This document shows positions 1 through 6,366 of a stretch of DNA of 8,382 nucleotides, piece after piece. The translations under genes were made by a program, and so were the position numbers. Numbering within the stretch: position 1 is the first letter of the stretch; each line of letters opens with the position of its first letter. This DNA is from a bacterium (GTDB lineage: Bacteria > UBA3054). The DNA is taken from positions 1 to 8,382 of the forward strand of contig JAFYIM010000295.1 of NCBI GenBank assembly GCA_017538635.1, given 5' to 3'. A model generated the notes under the pieces. It was not told where the DNA came from, ran no database searches, and saw nothing but the letters and a program-made list of their open reading frames with translations.

Positions 1-357
1 CGAGACGATGCAGGCGATGATCGCAATGGGCACGATACCGAAGCCGCAGAGCAAAATTCCGACTATGAGCCAGACGACGTTGAAGACATTCAGGGTCAGA
101 TAGGCGGAAAAGACGAAAAGGAAAAAGCCCAGGATGTAGGAGATGATGAGTATAGGGGGCAGCAGGGGCCTCGTCAAGCCCGGTATCAAAGAGAGGATGA
201 CAAGTATCACGCCTATGCCTATGACGGTGGGGGAAATGAACGTCAGAGGCGCTATGAAGGCAGACAGGAACTGAGCTCCCTTGTAAATAAGGAAGATGAT
301 GAATACGATCGCCAGCAGAACGAGGATGGAGGCGAGGAAGTTGCCGAGTTGTTTCAT
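1..357 (-). CDS. Polytopic membrane protein, N-terminal part (runs off left edge)
   Basis: I do not recognise this family. The frame opens at an ATG (355-357) and stays open for 119 codons to the window edge, so the C-terminus is missing. The visible protein is almost entirely hydrophobic. Likely membrane segments lie at about residues 8-25, 44-61, 69-89 and 94-118. The few charged residues (K2, K26, R63) sit in short loops, and there is a proline-rich turn at 64-68 (PLLPP). No catalytic or binding motif is visible, so no function is assigned. The start lies 15 nt after the stop of the XPB helicase gene, with a weak AAGG ribosome-binding match about 8 nt upstream, so it is probably the next gene of the same transcript. 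Coding status rests on the long open frame, the consistent membrane-protein composition and the operon spacing. Confidence 0.72.
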   Translation of the reverse strand, partial: MKQLGNFLASILVLLAIVFIIFLIYKGAQFLSAFIAPLTFISPTVIGIGVILVILSLIPGLTRPLLPPILIISYILGFFLFVFSAYLTLNVFNVVWLIVGILLCGFGIVPIAIIACIVS

Positions 358-372
358 ATTTTTAGCCTTGTG

Positions 373-2055
373 TTATTGGTTAAATCTTTCAATGCGGTAT
401 TCGTAGCCCTGCTCCGTCAGGAACATCTGCCGGTTGAGGGCGAAGTCCTGCTCCATGGAGTTCTGGGTGACGATGGTGTAGAAGTAGGCGCTGTTGGGGC
501 CGGGCTTCGGCCTCAGTATGCGGCCCAAGCGCTGGGCCTCCTCCTGGCGGGAACCGAAAGTGCCGGAGATCTGGATGGCGACGTTGGCGTCCGGGAGATC
601 TACGGCGATGTTGCCGATCTTGGAGACCATGAGGACGTCTATTTCGCCTCTCTTAAACATGCCGTAGTAGCGGTCGCGCTTTTCCTGGGTCGCCGAGCCT
701 GTCAGAAGCGGTATCTTCAGTTCCTTTGAAAGCTTGGTGAGCTGCCCAATGTACTGGCCGATGATAAGGATATGCGAGCCTTTGTGGCGTTTTAAAAGCT
801 GCTTCACGACTTCCGTCTTCAGGGGGTTTTCAGACGCGATCCTGAAACGCACCCTGTCGCTGGCGACAGCGTAGTCGCATTTGCTCTCCTCGGAGAGCGG
901 GATCCTTATTTCCGTACATTTGGCGGCGGCCAGCCACTGCTGGCTCTCCAGTTCTTTCCAGGGAACGTCGTAGCGTTTTGGCCCGACGAGACTGAAAACT
1001 TCGCCTTCCTTGCCGTCTTCCCTGACGAGCGTGGCGGTGAGCCCTAATCTTCTTCTGGCCTGGATGTCGCTTGTGATCCTGAAGACCGGAGCCGGCAAAA
1101 GATGCACTTCGTCGTAGATTATAAGGCCCCAGTTGCGTTTGTGGAAGAGCTTGAAATGCGGGAAGTCGTCGCTGCTCTTTTCCGGATGGTAGGTGAGGAT
1201 CTGGTAGGTGGCGAGCGTTATCGGCGCGATCCTTTTTATTTGTCCGGAGTATTCCGCGATGTCTTCCGGCGGAATGTCGGTCTTGTCCAAAAGCTCTTCG
1301 CGCCACTGGCGCAGCGCCGTTATGTTGGCGGAAAGGACGAGCGTGCAGGTCTGAAGCCTGGCCATGGCGCAGATGCCGATTATCGTTTTGCCGGAACCGC
1401 AGGGCATCACCACCACGCCGCAGCCGCCTTCGACGGAGCCGCCCTTGTAGAAATTTTCCACGGCCAGCTCCTGGTATTTCCTGATGGAAAAACCGCTTTC
1501 GCTTTCCGGCTTGAGATGGAAATGATAGGCGTCGCCCGGCTCGTAGCCGACAAGGTCTTTTACAGGATAACCGAACTGAGTCAAGAGCCTTTTGATCTCG
1601 CCGCGGTATTTCTTATCGACGAGCCAGGAGATATACTGGCCATAGCCTTCGACGTCGTGCGTTAAGAGCTGCGAGATCTTCGGATGCGCCGACACATAGC
1701 GGGCGACCGTATCGTCGGAGGAGTAGAGCCTGAGCCAGTCGCCCTCCGCGGGCGCTATGACCATTTTCCCATAGCGCGAGCTGATGTCTTTGATGTTGGC
1801 AAGAAGGCCTTCCGGCAGGGGGAACTTGCTGTATTTGTCAAGCAGGACGATCAGTTCGTCTGGTGTCAGTCCCGAGGCGATGGCGTTCCACAAGGAGATG
1901 TTGCTTATGCGGTAGGTGTGGATGTGCTCCGGGCTTTTTTCAAGCTCGGCGAAACGCGCCAGGGCGTCCCGGGCTTCCGGGAAGAGGGGATTGTCGACTT
2001 CTAAAAGAACGGTGAGGTCGCTTTGGACTATGACAGGATTGGCTAAGTTTGGCAT
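373..2055 (-). CDS. xpb: XPB/ERCC3 (Rad25)-type superfamily 2 DNA helicase
   Basis: This is a 560-residue ATP-dependent 3'-5' DNA helicase/translocase of the XPB family. Eukaryotic XPB opens DNA in nucleotide excision repair and transcription; the bacterial role is less settled but presumed to be DNA repair. Residues 8-100 form an XPB/Ssl2 N-terminal (Helicase_C_3-like) domain. The first motor domain has Q195 (IRKYQ), Walker A MPCGSGKT at 217-224 (K223), motif Ia near 240-251, DEVH at 315-318 and GLTAT at 338-342. It is followed directly by the XPB-diagnostic RED motif at 345-347. The second motor domain has motif V around 477-488 (VSKIGNIAVDLP) and motif VI with Q508, R512 and R515. All helicase motifs look intact, and the length is close to the mycobacterial XPB (about 550 residues). 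No Bax1-type nuclease partner, as in archaea, is present. The start is 6 nt after the preceding stop with no clear ribosome-binding site, which suggests coupling to the upstream gene. Confidence 0.95.
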   Translation of the reverse strand: MPNLANPVIVQSDLTVLLEVDNPLFPEARDALARFAELEKSPEHIHTYRISNISLWNAIASGLTPDELIVLLDKYSKFPLPEGLLANIKDISSRYGKMVIAPAEGDWLRLYSSDDTVARYVSAHPKISQLLTHDVEGYGQYISWLVDKKYRGEIKRLLTQFGYPVKDLVGYEPGDAYHFHLKPESESGFSIRKYQELAVENFYKGGSVEGGCGVVVMPCGSGKTIIGICAMARLQTCTLVLSANITALRQWREELLDKTDIPPEDIAEYSGQIKRIAPITLATYQILTYHPEKSSDDFPHFKLFHKRNWGLIIYDEVHLLPAPVFRITSDIQARRRLGLTATLVREDGKEGEVFSLVGPKRYDVPWKELESQQWLAAAKCTEIRIPLSEESKCDYAVASDRVRFRIASENPLKTEVVKQLLKRHKGSHILIIGQYIGQLTKLSKELKIPLLTGSATQEKRDRYYGMFKRGEIDVLMVSKIGNIAVDLPDANVAIQISGTFGSRQEEAQRLGRILRPKPGPNSAYFYTIVTQNSMEQDFALNRQMFLTEQGYEYRIERFNQ

Positions 2056-2061
2056 TTTGAA

Positions 2062-4242
2062 TTAAAGTTGGAAAGTCTGCAGCACCGCTCTTTTGTCTGT
2101 TATTTTCGTCATGGCCTGGCGCACTTCATTTAGGCTTTCCTCTTTGACCACGAACTGCCCGAGGCCCACCTGCGCGCTGAAATTACGGTACCAGGAGATG
2201 TGGCGCTGGAGCTGCTGCTTCGTCTGCGTCGGGCAGTTCATGAGGACTGTGACATTTCCTCGGCTGTAGAACAGCCCCATGCTGCGCATGATGCGCAGCT
2301 TCATGACCATGTCGGTGTCGGAGGAGAAGAGCCTGGACAACCTTTGATAGAAGACCTTGGGATTTTGGATGGCTGCCAGTTTGTCGTGCGAAAGGAAATA
2401 GTGTTCGCGGCCTTTTTCATCCGTTGTTTTGTCGGCGATCTCAAGACCGAGCGCTTTGATCCTAAAGTCGTTGGAATGGTTGAAGATCACCTCGTTGTCC
2501 CTAGTGACAGTAATGGAACCCGTCACAGGAATGGAATAGTCCACGGCGCTGATGCGGTTGGAGTTCATGAGTTTCATGATACTGTCGTCGCTCATGTAGC
2601 ACAAAAGCATGTTGTCTCCCATCAGGGAAAAAGCTTTGGGATACTTTTGCAAGAGCCGCTGGGCGTCCTCGGGTTTGTCGAAGGCGAAGAAGCAGGCGTC
2701 CTTGTGCAGCGTCACTTCACCCATTACCCAGTCCTTGAGAGTGGCGAGCACGTTTTCAGGGATCGGCGCGGTGGCGTGCTTTTTCAGGAAATCTATCAGC
2801 ATGCTGACCGGACGGCCGAGGGAAGCGGCGTCGCGGATGTTTTTCTGCTTGAGGTAAAAGAGCGAGCTGTCGTGGGTGGATTTGGGATCCATGTCCATGA
2901 AAAGGGAAAGGAAGTAGCGCACGTAATCCCAGCGCCCGGAATTGATGAGAACGATCTCGAAATCGTTCTTCACGAGAAGCTGGTCCTTGGATGAATCGTA
3001 GCTGGGAATGGGTGCGTCGCAGACGATGGCTTCGCCGAGCTCAGTCAAAGTTACGAATTCCTTGCCTTCAGAGGTTGTGCAGTGATAAGTTATGCCGGGG
3101 ATGAAGAAACGCTGCTTCAGTTCGTGATCGAAGATGTGGCGCATTTCCTCTTTCGTGCATTCTTTGAGCTTGGCGCTTTCCCAACCCCAGATCTTCTTTT
3201 TCCCGCCAACGGAATAGCAGTCTTTTATTTCTCTCTCTATCACCTCAAGGACTTCGTCGACGGAAAGCCAGTGCCCTGCGTACTGCCTCAGAAGACGGGT
3301 GTAGATATGCACCAGGTAAAGTTCCAGCGAGGCTATTCTGTGTTCGCCTTTCTCATTGTTCCAGACCGAAGGGCAGGTGTTGCGCCATTCCACGTATTTT
3401 TTCATCTGGGCGCCGAGAGGAAGGAGGCGGAATTTGGAAAGGTTCGGTCCGGGAGCAATAACGCCGGAAGAGTCCATGCAGAGGATCCTCGAATCTATGC
3501 CGAAGCGCAGAATGTATTCGAAAAGCAGGTCGCGGTCTTTGACGTTCGCGAAGCGCTTTTCGAGCATGTCGCGGCTGAAGGCGTAGAAGCGGTGAAGGTT
3601 GCTGTAACGCAGGTAGCCTTTTTCCGCCAGGGAAAGGAAGCTGTCGAGCCAGCGGCACATCTTTCCGGAGAATTCCGGATTTACGTTCTCCGGAAGATCA
3701 TAGGAAGTTATGTTTTCAATGCGCGGTTCCGGCAGGGGAATATCGTCTTTGTCAAAGAAGGGGGCGAGGATTATTTCGCTTTCCAGGTGATTTTCCGTGA
3801 AGACGCCGGGAGGCCAGAGATTGGGGTCGGTGAAGAAGGCGACGCCGTAATAGTGGAGTTCGGCGATGTGCGAGAGGTCAAGCCCCCTGGTGTAGGCGCC
3901 GGCGTGGTACTGCAGTTCGCAGCATCTCATGATGCAGATGCTTCTCTGGCCAAGGTCTTCCATGGCCAAAGGCGAGGTCGGCTCTTCGGGATTGATCTTG
4001 TAGCGCAGCCCTTGGCGGTGCCTGAGGACGGCAACCAGAGCGTAGGCTTGGGGGGAAAGTTTTTTCAGGACAGCCTGGCGTTTTTCCTTGTCCGCCACGG
4101 CTTCCATATAATGGACGCCGTACATGTTCTCGCCGTCTTCCAGCTGACGCTTCGAAAGCCAGACTTTGAACATCTGCTTAAGGGAATGTCTCTCGTTGGC
4201 CTGCTTGAAAAGATGGATGATGTCAAGAGAGTCACTTTCCAT
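2062..4242 (-). CDS. Helicase-associated protein with XPB/Ssl2 N-terminal-type domain
   Basis: A 726-residue protein without ATPase motifs. Residues about 420-530 resemble the N-terminal domain of the XPB helicase encoded next door. LLVKNDFEIVL pairs with its VIVQSDLTVLL, and APIPENVLATLKDW pairs with its FPLPEGLLANIKD, with similar spacing between the blocks. I therefore read this as a Helicase_C_3-domain protein of the kind found beside XPB in mycobacteria (Rv0862c, from memory). The N-terminal half (1-400) is helical and unrecognised; C108, C254 and C290 form no obvious metal site. A winged-helix fold around 300-410 is possible but not shown. The likely role is as a partner, loader or regulator of XPB in the cytoplasm; this is inferred from adjacency and the shared domain only. 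The start overlaps the preceding gene by 11 nt and has AAGG 9 nt upstream. The stop is 6 nt before xpb. Confidence 0.85.
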   Translation of the reverse strand: MESDSLDIIHLFKQANERHSLKQMFKVWLSKRQLEDGENMYGVHYMEAVADKEKRQAVLKKLSPQAYALVAVLRHRQGLRYKINPEEPTSPLAMEDLGQRSICIMRCCELQYHAGAYTRGLDLSHIAELHYYGVAFFTDPNLWPPGVFTENHLESEIILAPFFDKDDIPLPEPRIENITSYDLPENVNPEFSGKMCRWLDSFLSLAEKGYLRYSNLHRFYAFSRDMLEKRFANVKDRDLLFEYILRFGIDSRILCMDSSGVIAPGPNLSKFRLLPLGAQMKKYVEWRNTCPSVWNNEKGEHRIASLELYLVHIYTRLLRQYAGHWLSVDEVLEVIEREIKDCYSVGGKKKIWGWESAKLKECTKEEMRHIFDHELKQRFFIPGITYHCTTSEGKEFVTLTELGEAIVCDAPIPSYDSSKDQLLVKNDFEIVLINSGRWDYVRYFLSLFMDMDPKSTHDSSLFYLKQKNIRDAASLGRPVSMLIDFLKKHATAPIPENVLATLKDWVMGEVTLHKDACFFAFDKPEDAQRLLQKYPKAFSLMGDNMLLCYMSDDSIMKLMNSNRISAVDYSIPVTGSITVTRDNEVIFNHSNDFRIKALGLEIADKTTDEKGREHYFLSHDKLAAIQNPKVFYQRLSRLFSSDTDMVMKLRIMRSMGLFYSRGNVTVLMNCPTQTKQQLQRHISWYRNFSAQVGLGQFVVKEESLNEVRQAMTKITDKRAVLQTFQL

Positions 4243-4441
4243 GGATCACGACCTTGATTGGGATGTTCATGCGGGCGCACTGGCGCTCTATGTCGGGGAT
4301 GTTTTTCTCCGCCACGAGCCAGTGGGTGTCGTCGAGCTCGCTGATGATAGCTCTGCTGACGCAGTGGTTCTTTTTCAGTTCCTCGCTCATTTTCGGATCG
4401 GGAACCGTCAAGATGTGTACATGGTAGTGCAGAACGTTCAT
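4232..4441 (-). CDS. Small 69-residue protein coupled to the methyltransferase and XPB-module genes
   Basis: Not recognised. It encodes a mixed-charge, soluble-looking 69-residue protein. A beta-alpha-beta-beta-alpha-beta layout can be guessed: strand about 2-13, helix 17-25, strands 28-45, helix 47-58, strand 60-67. That would fit a small ferredoxin- or ACT-like fold, but this is only inference. Several histidines (H5, H7, H9, H26, H40, H67) and two cysteines (C27, C55) are present without a clear metal motif. Its reality is supported by context. The ATG shares an ATGA overlap with the methyltransferase stop, and its own stop lies 11 nt inside the next gene. Without it a gap of nearly 200 nt would interrupt a cluster whose other junctions are 15 nt or less. 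No good ribosome-binding site precedes it, so reinitiation from the upstream gene, or frameshifting at the preceding A7 run, is likely. Confidence 0.7.
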   Translation of the reverse strand: MNVLHYHVHILTVPDPKMSEELKKNHCVSRAIISELDDTHWLVAEKNIPDIERQCARMNIPIKVVIHGK

Positions 4442-5250
4442 TTTTTTAGGGGGCCTTTCCGCGACCAGAAGACATAATAGGCAATGGCCGAGGCCGCCGT
4501 CACGTTCAGGCTTTCAACGCTTCCCACTGTCGGGATCGAATAAAGGGGAAGGCTCTTCCTTACGCGCTCTGGCAGGCCGTGCGGTTCGTTGCCGGAGACA
4601 ATAACCTTATTTACACTATTATTATAGCACAAATCAAATTCAATTGAAGTTCCCTCGCCCGAAAGCGCGCAGACCCTTTCTTTGTTTTTCTTAAGGTAAC
4701 TTAGGGTCTCCTCTTCTCCAAGGTAAAGGAAATTAGAGTCGAGCGCGGAGCCGGCGCTGGCCCTTATGCAAAGTGGATGGAGATGTGAAACGCAGTTTTT
4801 GACCATAAGAAAGTTTTTGCAGCCGAAGGAGGCGGCGCTTCTTATGATCGTGCCTAAGTTGCCGGGATCCTGAAGCTGCCAGAGGCAGGCGACGGGTCCG
4901 TCCTCGGGAAGTTCAGACGGCTTGGAGAGAGGCTTTGCCGGTTCAACTAGCAGCGCCAATCCTTCGGGATTCTTCAAGACGCTTATCTTTTCGAAGCATT
5001 CCTTGGTCAGGACATAAAAGGGAATGGATTGGGAGGAGAATTTTTTCGCAAGTTCAGCGCATTTCGGCGTCGCTTCCTGGGAAAGCAGCACGCCTTTCAC
5101 GGAACTTTTTAGTTTCATGGCGTAGTCGGCCGCGACGGCCCCTTCGGCGAAGCAGAGACCGTGTTCCAATCTGCCGCTCTTTTCCCTGAGGGAAAGCGCC
5201 AACTCGATTATCTTGGCGCGGCGGCTGGTTATAAGCTGCGGTTCTTTCAT
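4438..5250 (-). CDS. TrmH/SpoU-family RNA 2'-O-ribose methyltransferase
   Basis: A 270-residue SPOUT-superfamily enzyme expected to transfer a methyl group from S-adenosylmethionine to a ribose 2'-OH of rRNA or tRNA. The N-terminal region (about 5-105) matches the SpoU substrate-binding domain, ending in the typical KNPEGLALLV segment at 93-102. The catalytic trefoil-knot domain carries all three family motifs. Motif 1 is DPGNLGTIIR at 128-137 (N131, R137). Motif 2 is SGNEPHGLPE at 219-228 (E222). Motif 3 is IPTVGSVESLNV at 239-250 (N249). Length and layout resemble RlmB- and TsnR-like 23S rRNA methyltransferases, but the target nucleotide cannot be told from sequence. The start is well fixed by AGGAG 6 nt upstream. 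The gene contains an AT-rich island (4604-4650) with a promoter-like element, and ends in an A7 run overlapping the next start. Confidence 0.93.
   Translation of the reverse strand: MKEPQLITSRRAKIIELALSLREKSGRLEHGLCFAEGAVAADYAMKLKSSVKGVLLSQEATPKCAELAKKFSSQSIPFYVLTKECFEKISVLKNPEGLALLVEPAKPLSKPSELPEDGPVACLWQLQDPGNLGTIIRSAASFGCKNFLMVKNCVSHLHPLCIRASAGSALDSNFLYLGEEETLSYLKKNKERVCALSGEGTSIEFDLCYNNSVNKVIVSGNEPHGLPERVRKSLPLYSIPTVGSVESLNVTAASAIAYYVFWSRKGPLKK
4441..4447 (-). other. A7 run at the methyltransferase stop: possible -1 slippage site
   Basis: On the minus strand the methyltransferase ends CTA-AAA-AAA-TGA, giving the heptamer A-AAA-AAA in the slippery X-XXY-YYZ register, directly followed by the stop. 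A -1 slip would continue into ATG-AAC, the frame of the 69-residue protein, and produce a fusion of the two. A purine-rich GGAAAGG lies about 6-12 nt upstream of the run. The same bases also form the ordinary ATGA coupling junction, which may be their only role. Confidence 0.3.
4621..4648 (-). promoter_or_regulatory. Candidate internal extended -10 promoter inside the methyltransferase gene
   Basis: On the minus strand TGTGC-TATAAT (4631-4621) is a perfect TGn-TATAAT extended -10 element. A poor -35 (TTCAAT, 4648-4643) lies 16 nt upstream, which extended -10 promoters can tolerate. A perfect 10-bp palindrome, TTCAATTGAA (4639-4648), lies just upstream of the -10 and overlaps the -35 position, where a regulator could bind. 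The element is in an AT-rich island unlike the surrounding coding sequence. Transcription would start near 4614, about 170 nt upstream of the 69-residue protein gene, and would serve that gene, the helicase-associated gene, xpb and the membrane protein gene. Confidence 0.4.
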
Positions 5251-5256
5251 CGTTTT

Positions 5257-5261
5257 CTCCT
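5257..5261 (-). promoter_or_regulatory. Ribosome-binding site of the methyltransferase gene, fused to the upstream stop
   Basis: AGGAG on the minus strand lies 6 nt before the ATG at 5250 and is the strongest ribosome-binding site in the minus-strand cluster. Its first two bases are the last two of the TAG stop (5262-5260) of the TPR gene, so a terminating ribosome sits directly on it. It fixes the methyltransferase start. Confidence 0.85.
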
Positions 5262-6366
5262 AGTAGATCACCTGTCTCGGATCGCAGGCTTTTTTCTGCA
5301 GTTTCGAGGCGAAGCTTTTCATTAGCGGGCTGGCGCCTTTGTGGATGTGAACTAAGGCGTAGCGGCGCAGAGCCTCGTCGCGTTCGCCCCTTTGGTCGGC
5401 GCATTTCCCGAGCATCAGCTGGGCGGCGGCCTGGATCCTTGGTTTTTTCATTCCCTCTTTGATCGCTATCTCAAACCATTTTTCGGCGCTAATACTGTAG
5501 CCAAGGGAAAGGGCGGCTGCGCCGGAAAGGAAGGCGGCGTCCGGCGTCAGGTCGCGCCAGGCGGCTTTGCTCCGGCAGCGGGCGTAGAAATTCGTTGCCG
5601 ACGTCAGGGAGCCCTGGTGGTTGCCGGAACTGAGCTCCGTTCTTATGCTCATAATTTCGACAAAGGGGGAATTGGGATAACGCTTTTTCAAGTATTTCAG
5701 ATGCCCCGAGGCGCATCTGGGGTAGCCTTCCCGGCAGTATTCCCAGACGAGGAAGATGCGCATTTCCGTTTCAAAGCGGGGGTTTTTATCAAACTGCTCC
5801 TCGATGATCGACAGGCTTTTGCTTAGGCTTTTCGGTTGCACGATCCAGCCTATGCACATGGGCAGCGGCCAGGGCGCGGTGTCCATGACGCAGTTGTAGG
5901 CGGAATTCAGCATGTTGGCGTCCGCGGCCGTCGCTTCGAATCTTTGCGCCCGCATAATTTGTGTCAGGGCGCGCTTCAGCCAGATCATAGTGTCGGCTGA
6001 ATGGTCAGACCTTGCCTCCAGGGAGGCGCGCATAAGAAAACTGACGGCGGAGTAAAGGTAGGTTTCAGGGGAATCGTCTTTTTTCAGGAGCGCCAGGCTA
6101 AGTTCGCAGCAGTCCTTTATCCTCTGGTCGAGAAGCTCTAATTTTGCTTCGTCCTCGCCGTACATGACGATGGAACCGAGAGTGGAAGCCGCCAGGCAGA
6201 ACAAGGGGGCGATGTCCTCCGGGGATTTTTTCTGTTCTTTCAAGAAAAGTTTTTCCGCTTCGGAAAAGCGCGCCGAATATAGCAGGTCGCGGCCTCTTTC
6301 CAAAGCGTCTTCGGCTTGGCAAACGGCAGCGGCAAGCAGGATCAAAACTAAGAACGCCTTCCTCAT
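5260..6366 (-). CDS. Secreted TPR-like repeat protein
   Basis: A 368-residue protein with a Sec signal peptide: M1-R-K, hydrophobic core at about 4-15, and probable signal peptidase I cleavage after A18 (VCQA/ED). The cysteine at 16 lacks a good lipobox (AAVC), so a lipoprotein is less likely. The mature part looks all-helical with TPR-like helix pairs. The clearest are at 20-48 (ALERGRDLLYSARFSEAEKL), around 277-304 (AAALSLGYSISAEKWFEIAI) and 312-338 (AQLMLGKCADQRGERDEALRRY). Such proteins are scaffolds for protein-protein contacts, here probably in the periplasm. I cannot name a partner or pathway. The mature part has ten cysteines, which is notable for an exported protein. The start shares an ATGA overlap with the rpoN stop and has AGGA about 10 nt upstream, so it is probably coupled to rpoN. 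The stop is 9 nt before the methyltransferase start. Confidence 0.85.
   Translation of the reverse strand: MRKAFLVLILLAAAVCQAEDALERGRDLLYSARFSEAEKLFLKEQKKSPEDIAPLFCLAASTLGSIVMYGEDEAKLELLDQRIKDCCELSLALLKKDDSPETYLYSAVSFLMRASLEARSDHSADTMIWLKRALTQIMRAQRFEATAADANMLNSAYNCVMDTAPWPLPMCIGWIVQPKSLSKSLSIIEEQFDKNPRFETEMRIFLVWEYCREGYPRCASGHLKYLKKRYPNSPFVEIMSIRTELSSGNHQGSLTSATNFYARCRSKAAWRDLTPDAAFLSGAAALSLGYSISAEKWFEIAIKEGMKKPRIQAAAQLMLGKCADQRGERDEALRRYALVHIHKGASPLMKSFASKLQKKACDPRQVIY

Noticed and set aside
3082..4257. Long plus-strand open frame (391 codons) opposite the helicase-associated gene
   Set aside because: It lies wholly antisense to a gene with a recognisable domain, has no family features and no good ribosome-binding site, and similar long antisense frames occur opposite the other genes. 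It is a codon-bias shadow.
373..4441. Reading the XPB block as an anti-phage defence island
   Set aside because: There is no nuclease, methylase of DNA, toxin or mobile-element context, and the block sits among core genes. A repair or transcription-coupled role is the simpler reading.
6310..6366. Lipoprotein reading of the TPR protein, with acylation at C16
   Set aside because: The residues before the cysteine (AAV) do not form a standard lipobox, while cleavage after A18 is acceptable for signal peptidase I.
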